From Lactococcus sp. S-13 (GTDB taxonomy: Bacteria > Bacillota > Bacilli > Lactobacillales > Streptococcaceae), in assembly GCF_004210295.1 (NCBI RefSeq), contig NZ_SDAK01000001.1:992001-1056000 (forward strand): a stretch of 64,000 bases of DNA, in the 5' to 3' direction. Below, in pieces: positions 45,099-54,267 of this stretch; position 1 is the first letter of the stretch; the number at the start of each line of letters is the position of its first letter. A program made the translations under genes and the position numbers. Below the pieces are notes generated by a model. That model worked only from the letters and a program-made list of their open reading frames with translations, had not been told where the DNA came from and searched no databases.

Positions 45099-46064
45099 TT
45101 AAAAAATAGAGGAGGAATGTCCTTTTCTGATGTTATGATCAAAATTTAATTTTCTAGTCATATCGTTTATGGCAAGCACGGCCTCACCAAAACCAACAGA
45201 CATAAGTGGAACTTTTCCTTCATAGTCACTGGCGTCTCCTGTCACGTAAAGCCCTTCTATATTAGAATGCATTTGTCGATTTGCTGTAATTCGTCCGTTA
45301 CGCGTGACCTCAAGGCCTTCAATCAACTCCATCTGATTTGTCAAAAAACCATAATTGACAAGGATTTTGTCTACTGGTAACTCTGTAAATAAGTCCGATT
45401 TAACTTTTTGAAGCTGAACGCCCTTTTCTGTAAATTCTGAAAGAGTATAAGGTGTATGCAAGTGAATGGATGATTCTTCTAAGCGTTTCACCGTATGTTC
45501 ATGGGCACGAAAACTAGTTCTGCGATGAATCAGATGCACCTCTGATGCGACTTTTTCAAGCATCAATGCCCAGTCTAGCGCTGAGTCTCCTCCTCCAAAG
45601 ACGGCGACTTTCTCTCCCTTAAAGGCTTGTAAGGAAGTGATAAAGTAAGAAAGTTTACCAGAAATCTCTAAAGCTTCCTCGCCAGTCACTCCTAATTTAC
45701 GTGGCGTTAATAAGCCGGCGCCTGTGGTTAAAAGGACTGCTTTTGCTTTTCTGAGTGCTTGGTCAGTCGTGACGCTAAAACCAGTGCTTGTTTTTTCTAT
45801 TTTTTGAACGGATTCTCCCAGAAAAAGGCGATGAGGGATTTGCGCCAGCTGTTCCAAAAGATTGCGGGTCAAATCAGCTCCAGTGACTGCTGGTAAGCCT
45901 GCAATATCATAAATTAATTTTTCGGGATAAAGATTTTGCGGCTGTCCTCCCGCTACTTCTGCTGATTCGATCATTGCCACAGATAGGCCCCGCATTCCTG
46001 CATAAAAGGCTGCGTAAAGTCCTACTGGACCTGCACCAACAATTATTAAATCAATCTCTTGCAT
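45099..46064 (-). CDS. Ferredoxin/flavodoxin-NADP+ reductase, thioredoxin-reductase-like (YumC type)
   Basis: 321 residues. FAD-binding GAGPVGLYAAFYAGMRG (10-26), NADPH-binding FGGGDSALDWA and C-terminal VTGDASDYEGKVPLMSVGFGEAV. There is no CxxC redox pair, so it is not a thioredoxin reductase despite the fold. The AGGQPQNLYPEKLIYDIAGLP stretch is typical of the YumC group. Single gene between its terminator and ccpA. Confidence 0.88.
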   Translation of the reverse strand: MQEIDLIIVGAGPVGLYAAFYAGMRGLSVAMIESAEVAGGQPQNLYPEKLIYDIAGLPAVTGADLTRNLLEQLAQIPHRLFLGESVQKIEKTSTGFSVTTDQALRKAKAVLLTTGAGLLTPRKLGVTGEEALEISGKLSYFITSLQAFKGEKVAVFGGGDSALDWALMLEKVASEVHLIHRRTSFRAHEHTVKRLEESSIHLHTPYTLSEFTEKGVQLQKVKSDLFTELPVDKILVNYGFLTNQMELIEGLEVTRNGRITANRQMHSNIEGLYVTGDASDYEGKVPLMSVGFGEAVLAINDMTRKLNFDHNIRKGHSSSIF

Positions 46065-46268
46065 TTTAATCTCCTTGAGTAAATTCGGAGAGTCCCCCCC
46101 AAACTAATTTTTTATCGTCCTTCTATTATCACGACTTTTACTCGAAATGTCAAATACTTTTTACTTTGTTGGTGAATATTGTTTAGTTCTGCTGTCCTAG
46201 CGTTCTGTCCCTTCCTTAGAGCCGCGTGGAAAAACACTGATTTCAAAATAAGTTACTGTTACGAAGAT

Positions 46269-46308
46269 AAAAAATCATTCAAGAGATTCAACTCTTGAAT
46301 GATTTTTT
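46269..46308 (-). terminator. ccpA terminator
   Basis: AAAAAATCATTCAAGAG and CTCTTGAATGATTTTTT, 17-bp arms, 6-base loop, right after the ccpA stop. Confidence 0.9.
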
Positions 46309-46309
46309 C

Positions 46310-47308
46310 TTATTTTGTAGAGTGACGAGTGATGATTTCGTGATCCAAAATCAATTGAGTTTCTTCAATCTCTTCTTTGAGCATCAATTTTGTCAAAAGA
46401 CGCATTGATACTGCCCCTAAATCATACAAGGGTTGGTTAACTGAAGTCATTGTTGGGTAAGTGTATTCTGTGATTGGTGAATTTGCACCAGCGATGATTT
46501 CAAAGTCTTCTGGAATTTTGATGCCTTTTTCCATGAGGGCTGACAAAAGACCAACTGCAGCTGTATCGTGGGCAACGACAGCACCTGTTACACCTTTAGC
46601 AAGCAAGCGTTCTGCTAAGTCTTTGCCTTGGTTGTAGCTGTAATTGCCTTCAAAAACGAGTTCTTCATCAAAGCCAAGGTTAGCTTCAATCAAAGCTTCT
46701 TGGTAACCTACCATGCGCTCGATATTTTCAGCATCTTTGAGCGAACCCATAACATAGGCAATTTTTTTGTTTCCGCTTTTGGCTAATTTGGCTGTAGCTT
46801 GGTAAGCTGACAAATGGTAATCAATATTGACTGATGGGATTTCTTTGTCTCCGTCAATTGTTCCCACCAAAACGACTGGTGTGCGAGCGTTTTTGAGAGA
46901 TGTCCGAATTTTTTCATCTAAAGATGATCCCATGTAAACAATTCCGTCGACTTGTTTTGAAAGGAAAGTTTCAAGGACTTTTTCTTCTTTTTCAACATCA
47001 TTATCGCTGTTAGCTAAAATCATGTTATATTTGTACATGGAAGCGACATCATCAACTCCGCGAGTGATGGCTGCGAAGTAAGTTGATGTGATGGTTGGCA
47101 AGATTACTCCAACTGTTGTTGTACGTTTGCTTGCTAGTCCACGAGCGACCGCATTAGGGCGATAATCAAGTTCGGCAATTGCGTCCAAAACCTTTTGGCG
47201 CGTCTTTTCTTTGACATTCGCATTTCCGTTTACAACACGGCTAACTGTTGCCATTGACACTCCGGCGACACGTGCCACGTCGTAAATTGTTGTTGTAGAT
47301 TCTACCAT
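46310..47308 (-). CDS. ccpA: CcpA, carbon catabolite control protein
   Basis: 332 residues, LacI family. HTH TTTIYDVARVAGVSMATVSRVVNGNANV and hinge PNAVARGLASKRTTTVG, then a periplasmic-binding-like core with the SYNQGKDLAERLL and HDTAAVG segments used for HPr-Ser-P binding. Global regulator that binds cre sites, several of which are proposed in this window. The divergent pepQ neighbour is typical of ccpA in lactic acid bacteria. Its promoter overlaps a cre-like site. Confidence 0.95.
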   Translation of the reverse strand: MVESTTTIYDVARVAGVSMATVSRVVNGNANVKEKTRQKVLDAIAELDYRPNAVARGLASKRTTTVGVILPTITSTYFAAITRGVDDVASMYKYNMILANSDNDVEKEEKVLETFLSKQVDGIVYMGSSLDEKIRTSLKNARTPVVLVGTIDGDKEIPSVNIDYHLSAYQATAKLAKSGNKKIAYVMGSLKDAENIERMVGYQEALIEANLGFDEELVFEGNYSYNQGKDLAERLLAKGVTGAVVAHDTAAVGLLSALMEKGIKIPEDFEIIAGANSPITEYTYPTMTSVNQPLYDLGAVSMRLLTKLMLKEEIEETQLILDHEIITRHSTK

Positions 47309-47351
47309 ATTTTTGGCTGACCTCTTTCTTAGTTTTTGTCCATTGGATTTA

Positions 47352-47401
47352 TGAAAACCATTTTCATTTTTAAATTATATCATGAACTGTAAACCTTTTC
47401 A
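47352..47401 (-). promoter_or_regulatory. ccpA promoter with cre-like sites
   Basis: TTGAAA (47402-47397), 17-base spacer, TATAAT (47379-47374). TGAAAAGGTTTACA (47401-47388), 13 of 14 to the Lactococcus cre read on the plus strand, overlaps the -35 and spacer. TGAAAACCATTTTCA (47352-47366) is a symmetric but off-consensus second site. Autoregulation and control of pepQ are inferred. Confidence 0.65.
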
Positions 47402-47522
47402 ACCATAAAATGTGCGATTGGACGTGATTTTTTAAGAAAATTAGCGTAAAATAGGGGTAAGACGCTTTTTATCATCAATTTTTTATAAAAAGTGAGTTTA
47501 TTTATCATTTGGAGGAACTACT

Positions 47523-48611
47523 TTGAGCAAACTTGAACGTATTTCGGCTTTCTTAAACGAGAATGATGTCGATATGACTTTTATCACCAACCCAACGACA
47601 CTTAATTATTTAACAGGGTTAGCAATTGATCCTCATGAACGAATCGCAGGTTTGATGATTTTCCGTGATCGCACACCAATGCTCTTTACGCCTGCTTTGG
47701 AAGTGGCTAAAGCGACGGAAGAAACGACTGGTTTTGATATTTTTGGTTATGAGGATGCTCAAAATCCTTGGGAAGTGATTAAAAATCGGGTCAATACCGA
47801 CTTAAAAGCGATTGCTGTGGAATTTTCTGATATTCCTTTGTCTAAAACTGAAGGGTTAAAGGCACAGTTTGGCGCTGTTAATTTTGTCAATTTGACGCCT
47901 TTGATTGAGCAGATGCGCTTGATTAAATCTGCCGATGAGATTGAAAAAATGAAAATCGCTGGCGATTTTGCAGATAAGTGCTTTGAAATTGGCTTTGCCA
48001 CAGCGGCTAAGCGTGATGGTGTGACTGAGTCTGACATTGTGGCTAAAATCGAGTACGAAATGAAGCGAATGGGTGTATCCCAAATGTCGTTTGACACGAT
48101 TGTTTTGTCGGGCGCACGTGCAGCAAACCCACACGGTGGGCCAGAAAATGTGGCGATTCAAGAAAATAAATTGTTGCTTTTTGACTTGGGTGTGATGAGC
48201 GGTGGTTATGCTTCTGATGCGACACGGACGATTGCTATTGGTCAGCCAAATGATTTTGATGCTGAGATCCACAAGATTGTCAAAGAGGCGCAAGCCGCGG
48301 CGATGGACTTTATCAAGCCTGGCGTGACGGCTCACGAGGTTGATGCTGTTGCTCGGGATTTGATTACCAAAGCTGGCTATGGTGAATATTTCAACCACCG
48401 TCTTGGACACGGAATTGGGATGGACGTGCATGAGTATCCGTCTATTGTCGGTGGAAATGACTTGGTGATTCAAGAGGGAATGTGTTTCTCTAATGAACCG
48501 GGCATTTACATTCCTGGAAAAGTGGGAGTACGGATTGAAGATTGTCTCTATGTAACTGAAAATGGTTGTGAATCTTTTACTCATACGAACCATGACTTGA
48601 TGATTTTCTAA
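47523..48611 (+). CDS. pepQ: PepQ, Xaa-Pro dipeptidase
   Basis: 362 residues, pita-bread metallopeptidase releasing proline from dipeptides. Metal ligands seen: [23 protein letters not shown] (two Asp), [15 protein letters not shown] (His), [23 protein letters not shown] (two Glu). The start is TTG with GGAGGAAC upstream. Divergent from ccpA. Ends in an intrinsic terminator. Confidence 0.95.
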   Translation: MSKLERISAFLNENDVDMTFITNPTTLNYLTGLAIDPHERIAGLMIFRDRTPMLFTPALEVAKATEETTGFDIFGYEDAQNPWEVIKNRVNTDLKAIAVEFSDIPLSKTEGLKAQFGAVNFVNLTPLIEQMRLIKSADEIEKMKIAGDFADKCFEIGFATAAKRDGVTESDIVAKIEYEMKRMGVSQMSFDTIVLSGARAANPHGGPENVAIQENKLLLFDLGVMSGGYASDATRTIAIGQPNDFDAEIHKIVKEAQAAAMDFIKPGVTAHEVDAVARDLITKAGYGEYFNHRLGHGIGMDVHEYPSIVGGNDLVIQEGMCFSNEPGIYIPGKVGVRIEDCLYVTENGCESFTHTNHDLMIF

Positions 48612-48621
48612 TTTTATAAGT

Positions 48622-48658
48622 AAAAAAACTTTCGTCAGTAAAAGCGGAAGTTTTTTTG
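48622..48658 (+). terminator. pepQ terminator
   Basis: AAAAAAACTT and AAGTTTTTTT arms with a loop that contains CGTCAGTAA, so it belongs to the repeat family too. Confidence 0.75.
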
Positions 48659-48670
48659 TAGAGATTTTAC

Positions 48671-48751
48671 TGACGTAACTTAAAAAAAAATTTTCGTCAG
48701 TAGAAAAAATGCTGACGAAAAAAATAATCATCGCTGGATGATTATTTTTTT
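48671..48751. terminator. mapZ/pepQ shared terminator region
   Basis: Inverted CTGACG/CGTCAG units at 48671-48715 are followed by AAAATAATCATC-GCTG-GATGATTATTTTTTT (48719-48750), a bidirectional hairpin ending both convergent genes. Confidence 0.8.
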
Positions 48752-48755
48752 ATTT

Positions 48756-50936
48756 TTAATAGTCTAAATCGTCTGCGTGACCAGCTCCATTTCCGACAAA
48801 ATAGCCTGTTTTGGCGTTAATCGAAAGGAGGTAGCTACCGTCTGGTGCATAAAGGTTATAATAACCACTGACGATGCCGGCTGGGAAGCCTTGGGTGCCA
48901 TTCGTTGTGTGAATGGCAGCAGGTTGTAAAATGTAGGCATTGCCTGTGATATAGTCGCGTGCGCGACATTTTTCAAGCACCATGTTTAAAATTCCCTCAC
49001 CCCAAGTAAAGGCGGGGTCGTTGGCGTTGAGGCCAGCTTGGACTTGAACGCGTGCATTTGCACTGTCAAGCGTTACGCCGTTCACACTTGTTGCTCCTGC
49101 TTGCGTGGTCGTTCCTGCATTTGCACTCGCATTCTGAGTTGATGATGATGTCGCGGGTGCTTGCGTGGTTGATGTGCTAGAACTTGTAACATTTGATGCA
49201 TTTGCAGCGGCATTTGCAGCTTGTTGACTGGCTGAGGCACTGGCTTGAGCGGCGGCAGATGAACTCGCAGCACTCGCTTCAGCGCTAGCTGAGCTGGCTT
49301 TTTCACTTTGAGTTTTCGCTAAAGCAATGGCTTGCGTCAAAAGTTTGTTGAGATCTTCATTTTCTGTTTTTGGCACTTCTGGAATCTGGGCTGTGGGCAA
49401 TACTTGCGCACTTGTGTCCAATTTTCCATCAGAAATCACGGATTTATCAAACAAAGCATTCACTTCTTTGATTGCAGCAATTTCTGTTTTTAAGGCTTTG
49501 GTCTGTGCCACTGGTCCCGACCAAGCAGTTGATGTTTGGTGGCTGTTGACAAGTTTTTCTAATTGAGGAAATTTGTCAAACTGACTGTTTTTGAGTGCTT
49601 TTTGTGATGAATCTGTGAAAAAGGCAGCATAATCTGTTTTGAATTTTGCTAAATCAGAGTTGTTACGCGCTGTTTGTACGGTTTTAGGCTTATTGTTGGC
49701 ATTATGCTGGGCGAAACCTACGGCAGCAGCGGCAATCAAAACAAGGGCGCAAACGCCAATAATAATCGGTGTCCGTCGCTTGTTCGGCTGTTTTTTGGCT
49801 TGTCTTTCTGGCAGAGCTTGGGCGTTTGGAGCGGCTGGATTGACGGCAATTGGTGCGACAGAATTTGTTGATTCCGTTGTTTCCGCGACTTCAACTGGGT
49901 CAATTTGAGTGGAGTCAGCCTCCTCGCTTTTAGACGCTAAATCAACGGAATCAGCTGTTCTCACTGGGTCAAAATGATCTAATTTAGCTGGTGTTTCCAC
50001 TGGTTCGATGGCTTTTGATTTTGCTTTATTTTCATGTTTTTCGAGCGGTTTAAATTGTTTAATCGCTGGAATGGGTTCAAAAACATCGGCAAATTCAGAA
50101 GCGTCAGTTGGCGCGTCCGCTGCTTGCTCATCTGAGCTTGGCTCGTCCAACGGCACATGGTTGGCAGAAAATACCACTGGTGCTGTCGAGCTGGCTTTTG
50201 CGGTTTCGTCAGCAGTTTTTTCTTCTGACGGAGCATCTGCTGCGGAGGGAGAATTTGCGTCAGCATTTTCTCCGGCTGACAAAATAGACTCAGCACTATC
50301 AGCAGCAGTTTCAGCAGAGGCGTCAGTAGTTTTTTCTTCTGACGGAGCATCTGCTGCAGAGGGAGAAGTTACGTCAGCATTTTCTCCGGCTGACAAAATA
50401 GACTCAGCGCTATCAGCAGCAGTTTCAGCAGGGATGTCAGTAGTTTTTTCTTCTGACGGAGCATCTGGTGAGGAGGGAGAAGTTACGTCAGTATTTTCTC
50501 CGTCTGACAAAATAGACTCAGCGTTATCAGCAGCAGTTTCAGCAGAGGCGTCAGCATTTTCTCTGGCTGAATCAGGCACTTCTGTTTTTTCATCAGAAGC
50601 CGGTGCTGAATTTTCTAGCGAATGATCAACTTCATCCGTCGCCAAATGAGTTGGCGCTGAATTTTCTTCGCTCGGTGCAGTCCCCAAACTTTGACGTTCT
50701 GACTGGATAAATTCATCCAATTTTTTACTTTTGGCTTCTTCGATTTCGCCGCGATGTTGCCGAATATATTTGTCCAAAATAGACTCATTTTCTTCGTTTT
50801 CTTTGTCAACTTGCTTTGATTTTTCAACAATCTCACCCACTGTAAGTTCTTGCAAATCTTGCAGTTTCAGGGATTTTTCACCAATTTGTTGTTTATTTTT
50901 ATTGTTTTTATTTTTATTTTTATTTTTTTTTGACAT
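48756..50936 (-). CDS. mapZ: MapZ (LocZ), mid-cell division-site marker protein
   Basis: 726 residues. The cytoplasmic start, a Lys/Asn tract then LQELTVGEIVEKSKQ and NESILDKYIRQHRGEIEEAK, follows the streptococcal MapZ N-terminus that binds FtsZ. A 200-residue acidic segment with three 38-residue repeats follows, then a membrane span (IIIGVCALVLIAAAAVGFA, about 387-405), a coiled/Ala-Ser-rich extracellular stalk and the C-terminal wall-binding domain (ARVQVQAGLNANDPAFTWGEG...). The order mapZ-rlmL-rnpB-gpsB matches Streptococcus. The acidic repeats are unusually long. Confidence 0.9.
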   Translation of the reverse strand: MSKKNKNKNKNNKNKQQIGEKSLKLQDLQELTVGEIVEKSKQVDKENEENESILDKYIRQHRGEIEEAKSKKLDEFIQSERQSLGTAPSEENSAPTHLATDEVDHSLENSAPASDEKTEVPDSARENADASAETAADNAESILSDGENTDVTSPSSPDAPSEEKTTDIPAETAADSAESILSAGENADVTSPSAADAPSEEKTTDASAETAADSAESILSAGENADANSPSAADAPSEEKTADETAKASSTAPVVFSANHVPLDEPSSDEQAADAPTDASEFADVFEPIPAIKQFKPLEKHENKAKSKAIEPVETPAKLDHFDPVRTADSVDLASKSEEADSTQIDPVEVAETTESTNSVAPIAVNPAAPNAQALPERQAKKQPNKRRTPIIIGVCALVLIAAAAVGFAQHNANNKPKTVQTARNNSDLAKFKTDYAAFFTDSSQKALKNSQFDKFPQLEKLVNSHQTSTAWSGPVAQTKALKTEIAAIKEVNALFDKSVISDGKLDTSAQVLPTAQIPEVPKTENEDLNKLLTQAIALAKTQSEKASSASAEASAASSSAAAQASASASQQAANAAANASNVTSSSTSTTQAPATSSSTQNASANAGTTTQAGATSVNGVTLDSANARVQVQAGLNANDPAFTWGEGILNMVLEKCRARDYITGNAYILQPAAIHTTNGTQGFPAGIVSGYYNLYAPDGSYLLSINAKTGYFVGNGAGHADDLDY
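50212..50567 (-). repeat. Three in-frame 114-base repeats in mapZ
   Basis: The word GACGGAGCATCTG recurs at 50227, 50341 and 50455, exactly 114 bases (38 codons) apart. The unit encodes SAAD/APSEEKTxD...AETAADSAESILSAGENAD. Each unit includes CGTCAG(C/T)ATTTTCTCC, the dispersed repeat, encoding GENAD. Confidence 0.85.
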
Positions 50937-51017
50937 TTTTCCTCCGAAAAAAGCTTCTCAAAAGTGAACGTTCACTAAAAAACGTCCCTAAAATTTCGCT
51001 GACAGCTGCCAAATACA

Positions 51018-51033
51018 AGAGAAAATGCTGACG
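51018..51033 (-). repeat. Single dispersed-repeat copy between mapZ and rlmL
   Basis: AGAGAAAATGCTGACG, identical to the arm of the ffh terminator, here unpaired. Confidence 0.7.
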
Positions 51034-51072
51034 AATTTAAAAATTGCTCCAAAATGTTGATTTTCCGTCAAC

Positions 51073-52227
51073 TTATTTGATGCGTTTTCCAAAATACATA
51101 TACAAATCCGTCCGTAAAGTCCCGTTGTAAAGTTTTCGCTTCTTCGTTGCTTTTGCGCCATAATGTTTCTCAAAGTTCACATCACTCGTCAAAATATATT
51201 TGCTCCAAGTTTCAAGACCACGGAAAGCTTGGCCCATCTCGCCATAAAGCGCCGCGACCGCTTCTTCGTCCTCGAGTCGCACCCCATACGGTGGGTTCGA
51301 CACAAGCACGCCATCAAGTTTTTCAGTTTGAAAATCTTGCAGTCGCATTTGTTTATATTTTATCACATCTGAAAGGCCTGCCGCAAGTGCATTACGTTTG
51401 GCAATTTCTACCATGCGCCCATCAATATCAAAGCCTTGAATATCCAAGTCCAAATCTGTGCGCACTTGTTTTTGGGCTAAAGCTTTTTCATGCTTGAGAA
51501 TCTCTGCATCAAACCAAGGCCAAGCCTCAAAAGCAAAATCACGTTTCATTCCTGGTGCCATATTCAACGCCAACATTGCCGCCTCAATCGTAAAGGTTCC
51601 AGAACCACACGTTGGATCCACAAAAGCACGGCGTGGATTAGCCAACCAATTGGTCAACAGCACGATACTCGCTGCCATATTTTCCTTCAAAGGTGCTTCC
51701 CCTTTTTCCGAACGATAGCCACGTTTAAACAAAGAATCACCTGTTGTATCAATCATCACCGTTGCCAAATCCTTGTGCAAAGCAATTTCAATTGAAAATT
51801 TAGGGCCGTTTTCTGGAATAGGTACACCTTCAGGTCGATGGAAAGTCGTTTGCAACTTTTTAACAATCGCTTTTTTCGTGATGCTTTGCACTGAAGGTTC
51901 ATTGTGCAACGTTGATTTGACCGATTTTGCTTTGCTGACTGGAAATTGGCAGCCAAAAGGAATCAATTCTTCCCACGGCAACGCATAAACCTGCTCAAAC
52001 AATTCCTCAAAAGTGCGCGCCTTAAACTCCCCAACCACGATTTTTACTCGGTCAGCAGTGCGCAACCAGAGGTTTGCTTTAGCAATGGTGGCTAAATCTC
52101 CCTCAAAAAATACCCGCGAACGATCATCAATCGCCACATCAGCAATATCCAGATTTCGCAATTCGCGTGCAACCAAGCTCTCAAGCCCAGCTGAAGCCGT
52201 AGCAAGTAATTTAAATTTTTTAATCAT
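51073..52227 (-). CDS. RlmL-like rRNA (guanine-N2)-methyltransferase, THUMP domain
   Basis: 384 residues. N-terminal THUMP domain (about 5-155), then a class I SAM methyltransferase: AFVDPTCGSGTFTIEAAMLALN is the SAM loop and GVLVSNPPYGVRLED the NPPY catalytic motif. Expected to modify 23S rRNA. Shares the neighbourhood with mapZ as in Streptococcus; no functional link to division is known. Single start with a weak AAGAAAGAAA upstream. Confidence 0.9.
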   Translation of the reverse strand: MIKKFKLLATASAGLESLVARELRNLDIADVAIDDRSRVFFEGDLATIAKANLWLRTADRVKIVVGEFKARTFEELFEQVYALPWEELIPFGCQFPVSKAKSVKSTLHNEPSVQSITKKAIVKKLQTTFHRPEGVPIPENGPKFSIEIALHKDLATVMIDTTGDSLFKRGYRSEKGEAPLKENMAASIVLLTNWLANPRRAFVDPTCGSGTFTIEAAMLALNMAPGMKRDFAFEAWPWFDAEILKHEKALAQKQVRTDLDLDIQGFDIDGRMVEIAKRNALAAGLSDVIKYKQMRLQDFQTEKLDGVLVSNPPYGVRLEDEEAVAALYGEMGQAFRGLETWSKYILTSDVNFEKHYGAKATKKRKLYNGTLRTDLYMYFGKRIK

Positions 52228-52293
52228 TTTTTTCTTTCTTTTTTATGAAATTTTCACTCAACTCGCAAAAAATTTCATCTTCATTTACAATTT

Positions 52294-52322
52294 AAAAAAA
52301 GCCGAGGCTAAAAGCCCCAGCC
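52294..52322 (-). terminator. rnpB terminator
   Basis: GCTGGGGCT-TTT-AGCCTCGGC followed by TTTTTTT on the minus strand. Confidence 0.85.
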
Positions 52323-52328
52323 TGTGTC

Positions 52329-52718
52329 ATACAGTTTTCTATAAGCCATGTTTTGTTCCGTTCAAATCCCAGAGGATTCTCCCTTCGATAACCATCTGTC
52401 TGCCAAAATCCTCGATTTCAGCCTCGACCACGCCTTCATTTCAGCTAGTCAAGTGCCCCGACCATAAGTTTGGGTTGCTCGCTTGAGGGGTTTACCACGT
52501 TCCATTCTTGCAGTTTCCCGCAAGACTCGTCTCTATGGCACTTTTACAGGCTACTTGCGCATATCAAAGACTTAGCGCTTTGGCCAGCCGTTAGGCATGA
52601 CACTCCTACCTAGGTTTATTGTTTCACCTAGCACAAACACTGCGTGCATCTCAGCAACGCGCGAGCATGGACTTTCCTCACGATTTACAAAAAATCGCGC
52701 GATTATCCGAAAACTGTT
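52329..52718 (-). ncRNA. rnpB: RNase P RNA, type B
   Basis: About 390 bases, minus strand. The ends pair (ACAGTTTTC with GAAAACTGT). The universal core is present: GAGGAAAGTCCATGCTCGC near the 5' side, the AGTAGCCTGTAA and GGTAAACCCCTCAAGCGAGC segments, and CATGGCTTATAG at the 3' side. Processes tRNA 5' ends with the RnpA protein. Ends are estimated to a few bases. Confidence 0.95.
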
Positions 52719-52775
52719 TTTCTCTCGAAATCAAGTGAGCTGACTTTTAAACAAAAGCCTGCTCTCATCCGACAG

Positions 52776-52800
52776 CACTCAGTAAAATCACTGAGCGGTG
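52776..52800. repeat. Hairpin between gpsB and rnpB
   Basis: GCTCAGT-GATTTT-ACTGAG-T-GC on the minus strand. No T run, so it is probably not a strong terminator. It may belong to the gpsB 3' end. Confidence 0.4.
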
Positions 52801-52807
52801 TTACTTT

Positions 52808-53203
52808 TTATTGTTCATTATCACTGGCAATGCCATTAGGCCCAAAGACCGCTTGTTCCAAACGGTTGATTCGTTTAAGCAAATCAAAATTACTTGGATT
52901 GCGAAACTCTGTTTTAGGTTTTGATGAACGCGTTTGCGCTTGAATCAATTGGCTTGGATCAAAACGTTGCGTATCATCAAAATTAGCTTGGTTTGGCTTA
53001 GAAACTTGCATTTCCAACTCAGCGATTTTCTTTTTCAAAAATTCATTTTCTTCTTGCAAACGTAAAAGCTCAGTTTGAAAAGCCTCATAGTCAGCAATCA
53101 CATCGTCAAGGAGCTCATCGACTTCTTCTTTGTCATAACCGCGCATTTTTGTCGGGAAGTCTGCTTCATAAATATCTTTAGGCGTAAATTTAAATGTTGG
53201 CAT
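52808..53203 (-). CDS. gpsB: GpsB, division-elongation switch protein (DivIVA family)
   Basis: 131 residues. N-terminal membrane-binding and coiled part FTPKDIYEADFPTKMRGYDKEEVDELLDDVIADYEAFQTELLRLQEEN, a linker, and a short C-terminal trimerisation helix ending NRLEQAVFG. Coordinates septal and side-wall peptidoglycan synthesis with penicillin-binding proteins. Next to rnpB and mapZ, as in Streptococcus. Confidence 0.93.
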   Translation of the reverse strand: MPTFKFTPKDIYEADFPTKMRGYDKEEVDELLDDVIADYEAFQTELLRLQEENEFLKKKIAELEMQVSKPNQANFDDTQRFDPSQLIQAQTRSSKPKTEFRNPSNFDLLKRINRLEQAVFGPNGIASDNEQ

Positions 53204-53262
53204 TTTTACCTCTTTATCATCATCATTATTATAAAATGTCCATTACTTATGATACCAAATTT

Positions 53263-54267
53263 TCAAATTTTTTTCAAGGTCAACCTAATCAAAGTGACAT
53301 CAAAAAGATAAGCTTTGTCCGCTTTGCTATTTTTGATATCAAAATCGAGTTGAATCAAGTCAAGCAGACCCTTTTTCAAACTTTTCACAGACAGGCTTCG
53401 AACCAATTGATTCGCCAATTTGACAGGGTAAGGATGCATTTTTAAAACAGAAACTTGCTGGTTTTCTGCCCAGCCTTTTTCTTGGAAAAGTTTGACCTGC
53501 AGATATAAGCGATAAGAATTTGTCAAAATCGCTAAAATTTTGATTAAATCTTCCCCCTGCAAAGTCAAATCATGTACCAAATCACGTGCTTCAGCAATTT
53601 TTCCTTTAAAAATCAAATCAGTCAGCGCAAAAATGTTATCCTGCAAAGATTTTGGGACAACTTTTTCCACATCATCCACCGTCACCTCACGCCCCGAAGC
53701 GTAAGTTTCAACCAAATCAATATTTTGCTTCATTATGGAAAATCGATCATTTGATTTCTCGGCAATTCTTGTCAACACTGGCCGAGAAAGGGTCGTGCTT
53801 TGGTTAAAATACTGGATTAACTCTTGATTTTTTAAAGCTATGGCTTCCAAAAAGCTCGCTTCAGCTTTAAGTTTTTTTACAATTTTGAGCCGACTGTCTA
53901 ATTTTCCATGAAGAATCAAGACCAACTGAGTCGTTTCCGAAGGAGCTTCTAAAAAATTGGCAAAGCGTTTGAGTTGCTTTTCATCCAAAACATTCTTTTT
54001 GGCCGTTGTCAGATTGACCAAATTTTCCAAAATAACCAAGCGGGAATCAGAGAAAAAAGGGAGAGATTCCAAATCTTCTAAAGCCAAGTCACTATTTCCC
54101 GCATTTAAGTCATAGTAAGCCTGACTCAAATCCGCTGGGTCAAAGTCCACAGCTGCCAAAAATTGGCGTTTTAACTCTTCAACCATGTCCTCCGCTTCGC
54201 CAAAAATAACAAGGATTTGTGGAAATCCTTGCGCTTTGAGGCGTTTAAAATCATCAAATACGGTCAT
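53263..54267 (-). CDS. holA: HolA, DNA polymerase III delta subunit
   Basis: 334 residues, clamp-loader subunit that opens the beta clamp. Low conservation overall, but [52 protein letters not shown] and the C-terminal helical collar ([14 protein letters not shown]) fit the family. Its start overlaps the ftsK stop as ATGA. ftsK upstream. Confidence 0.88.
   Translation of the reverse strand: MTVFDDFKRLKAQGFPQILVIFGEAEDMVEELKRQFLAAVDFDPADLSQAYYDLNAGNSDLALEDLESLPFFSDSRLVILENLVNLTTAKKNVLDEKQLKRFANFLEAPSETTQLVLILHGKLDSRLKIVKKLKAEASFLEAIALKNQELIQYFNQSTTLSRPVLTRIAEKSNDRFSIMKQNIDLVETYASGREVTVDDVEKVVPKSLQDNIFALTDLIFKGKIAEARDLVHDLTLQGEDLIKILAILTNSYRLYLQVKLFQEKGWAENQQVSVLKMHPYPVKLANQLVRSLSVKSLKKGLLDLIQLDFDIKNSKADKAYLFDVTLIRLTLKKI

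Noticed and set aside
47856-48731. 291-codon frame on the minus strand opposite pepQ
   Set aside because: It is a shadow of pepQ, whose metal ligands and ribosome site are clear; no ribosome site or family pattern for the antisense frame.
50008-50625. 205-codon plus-strand frame opposite mapZ
   Set aside because: The low-complexity Ala/Ser/Val-rich reading reflects the mapZ repeats on the other strand.
51705-51717. PurR-box-like TTTTCCGAACGAT in the rRNA methyltransferase gene
   Set aside because: Inside coding sequence, plus-strand orientation, with no gene to control.
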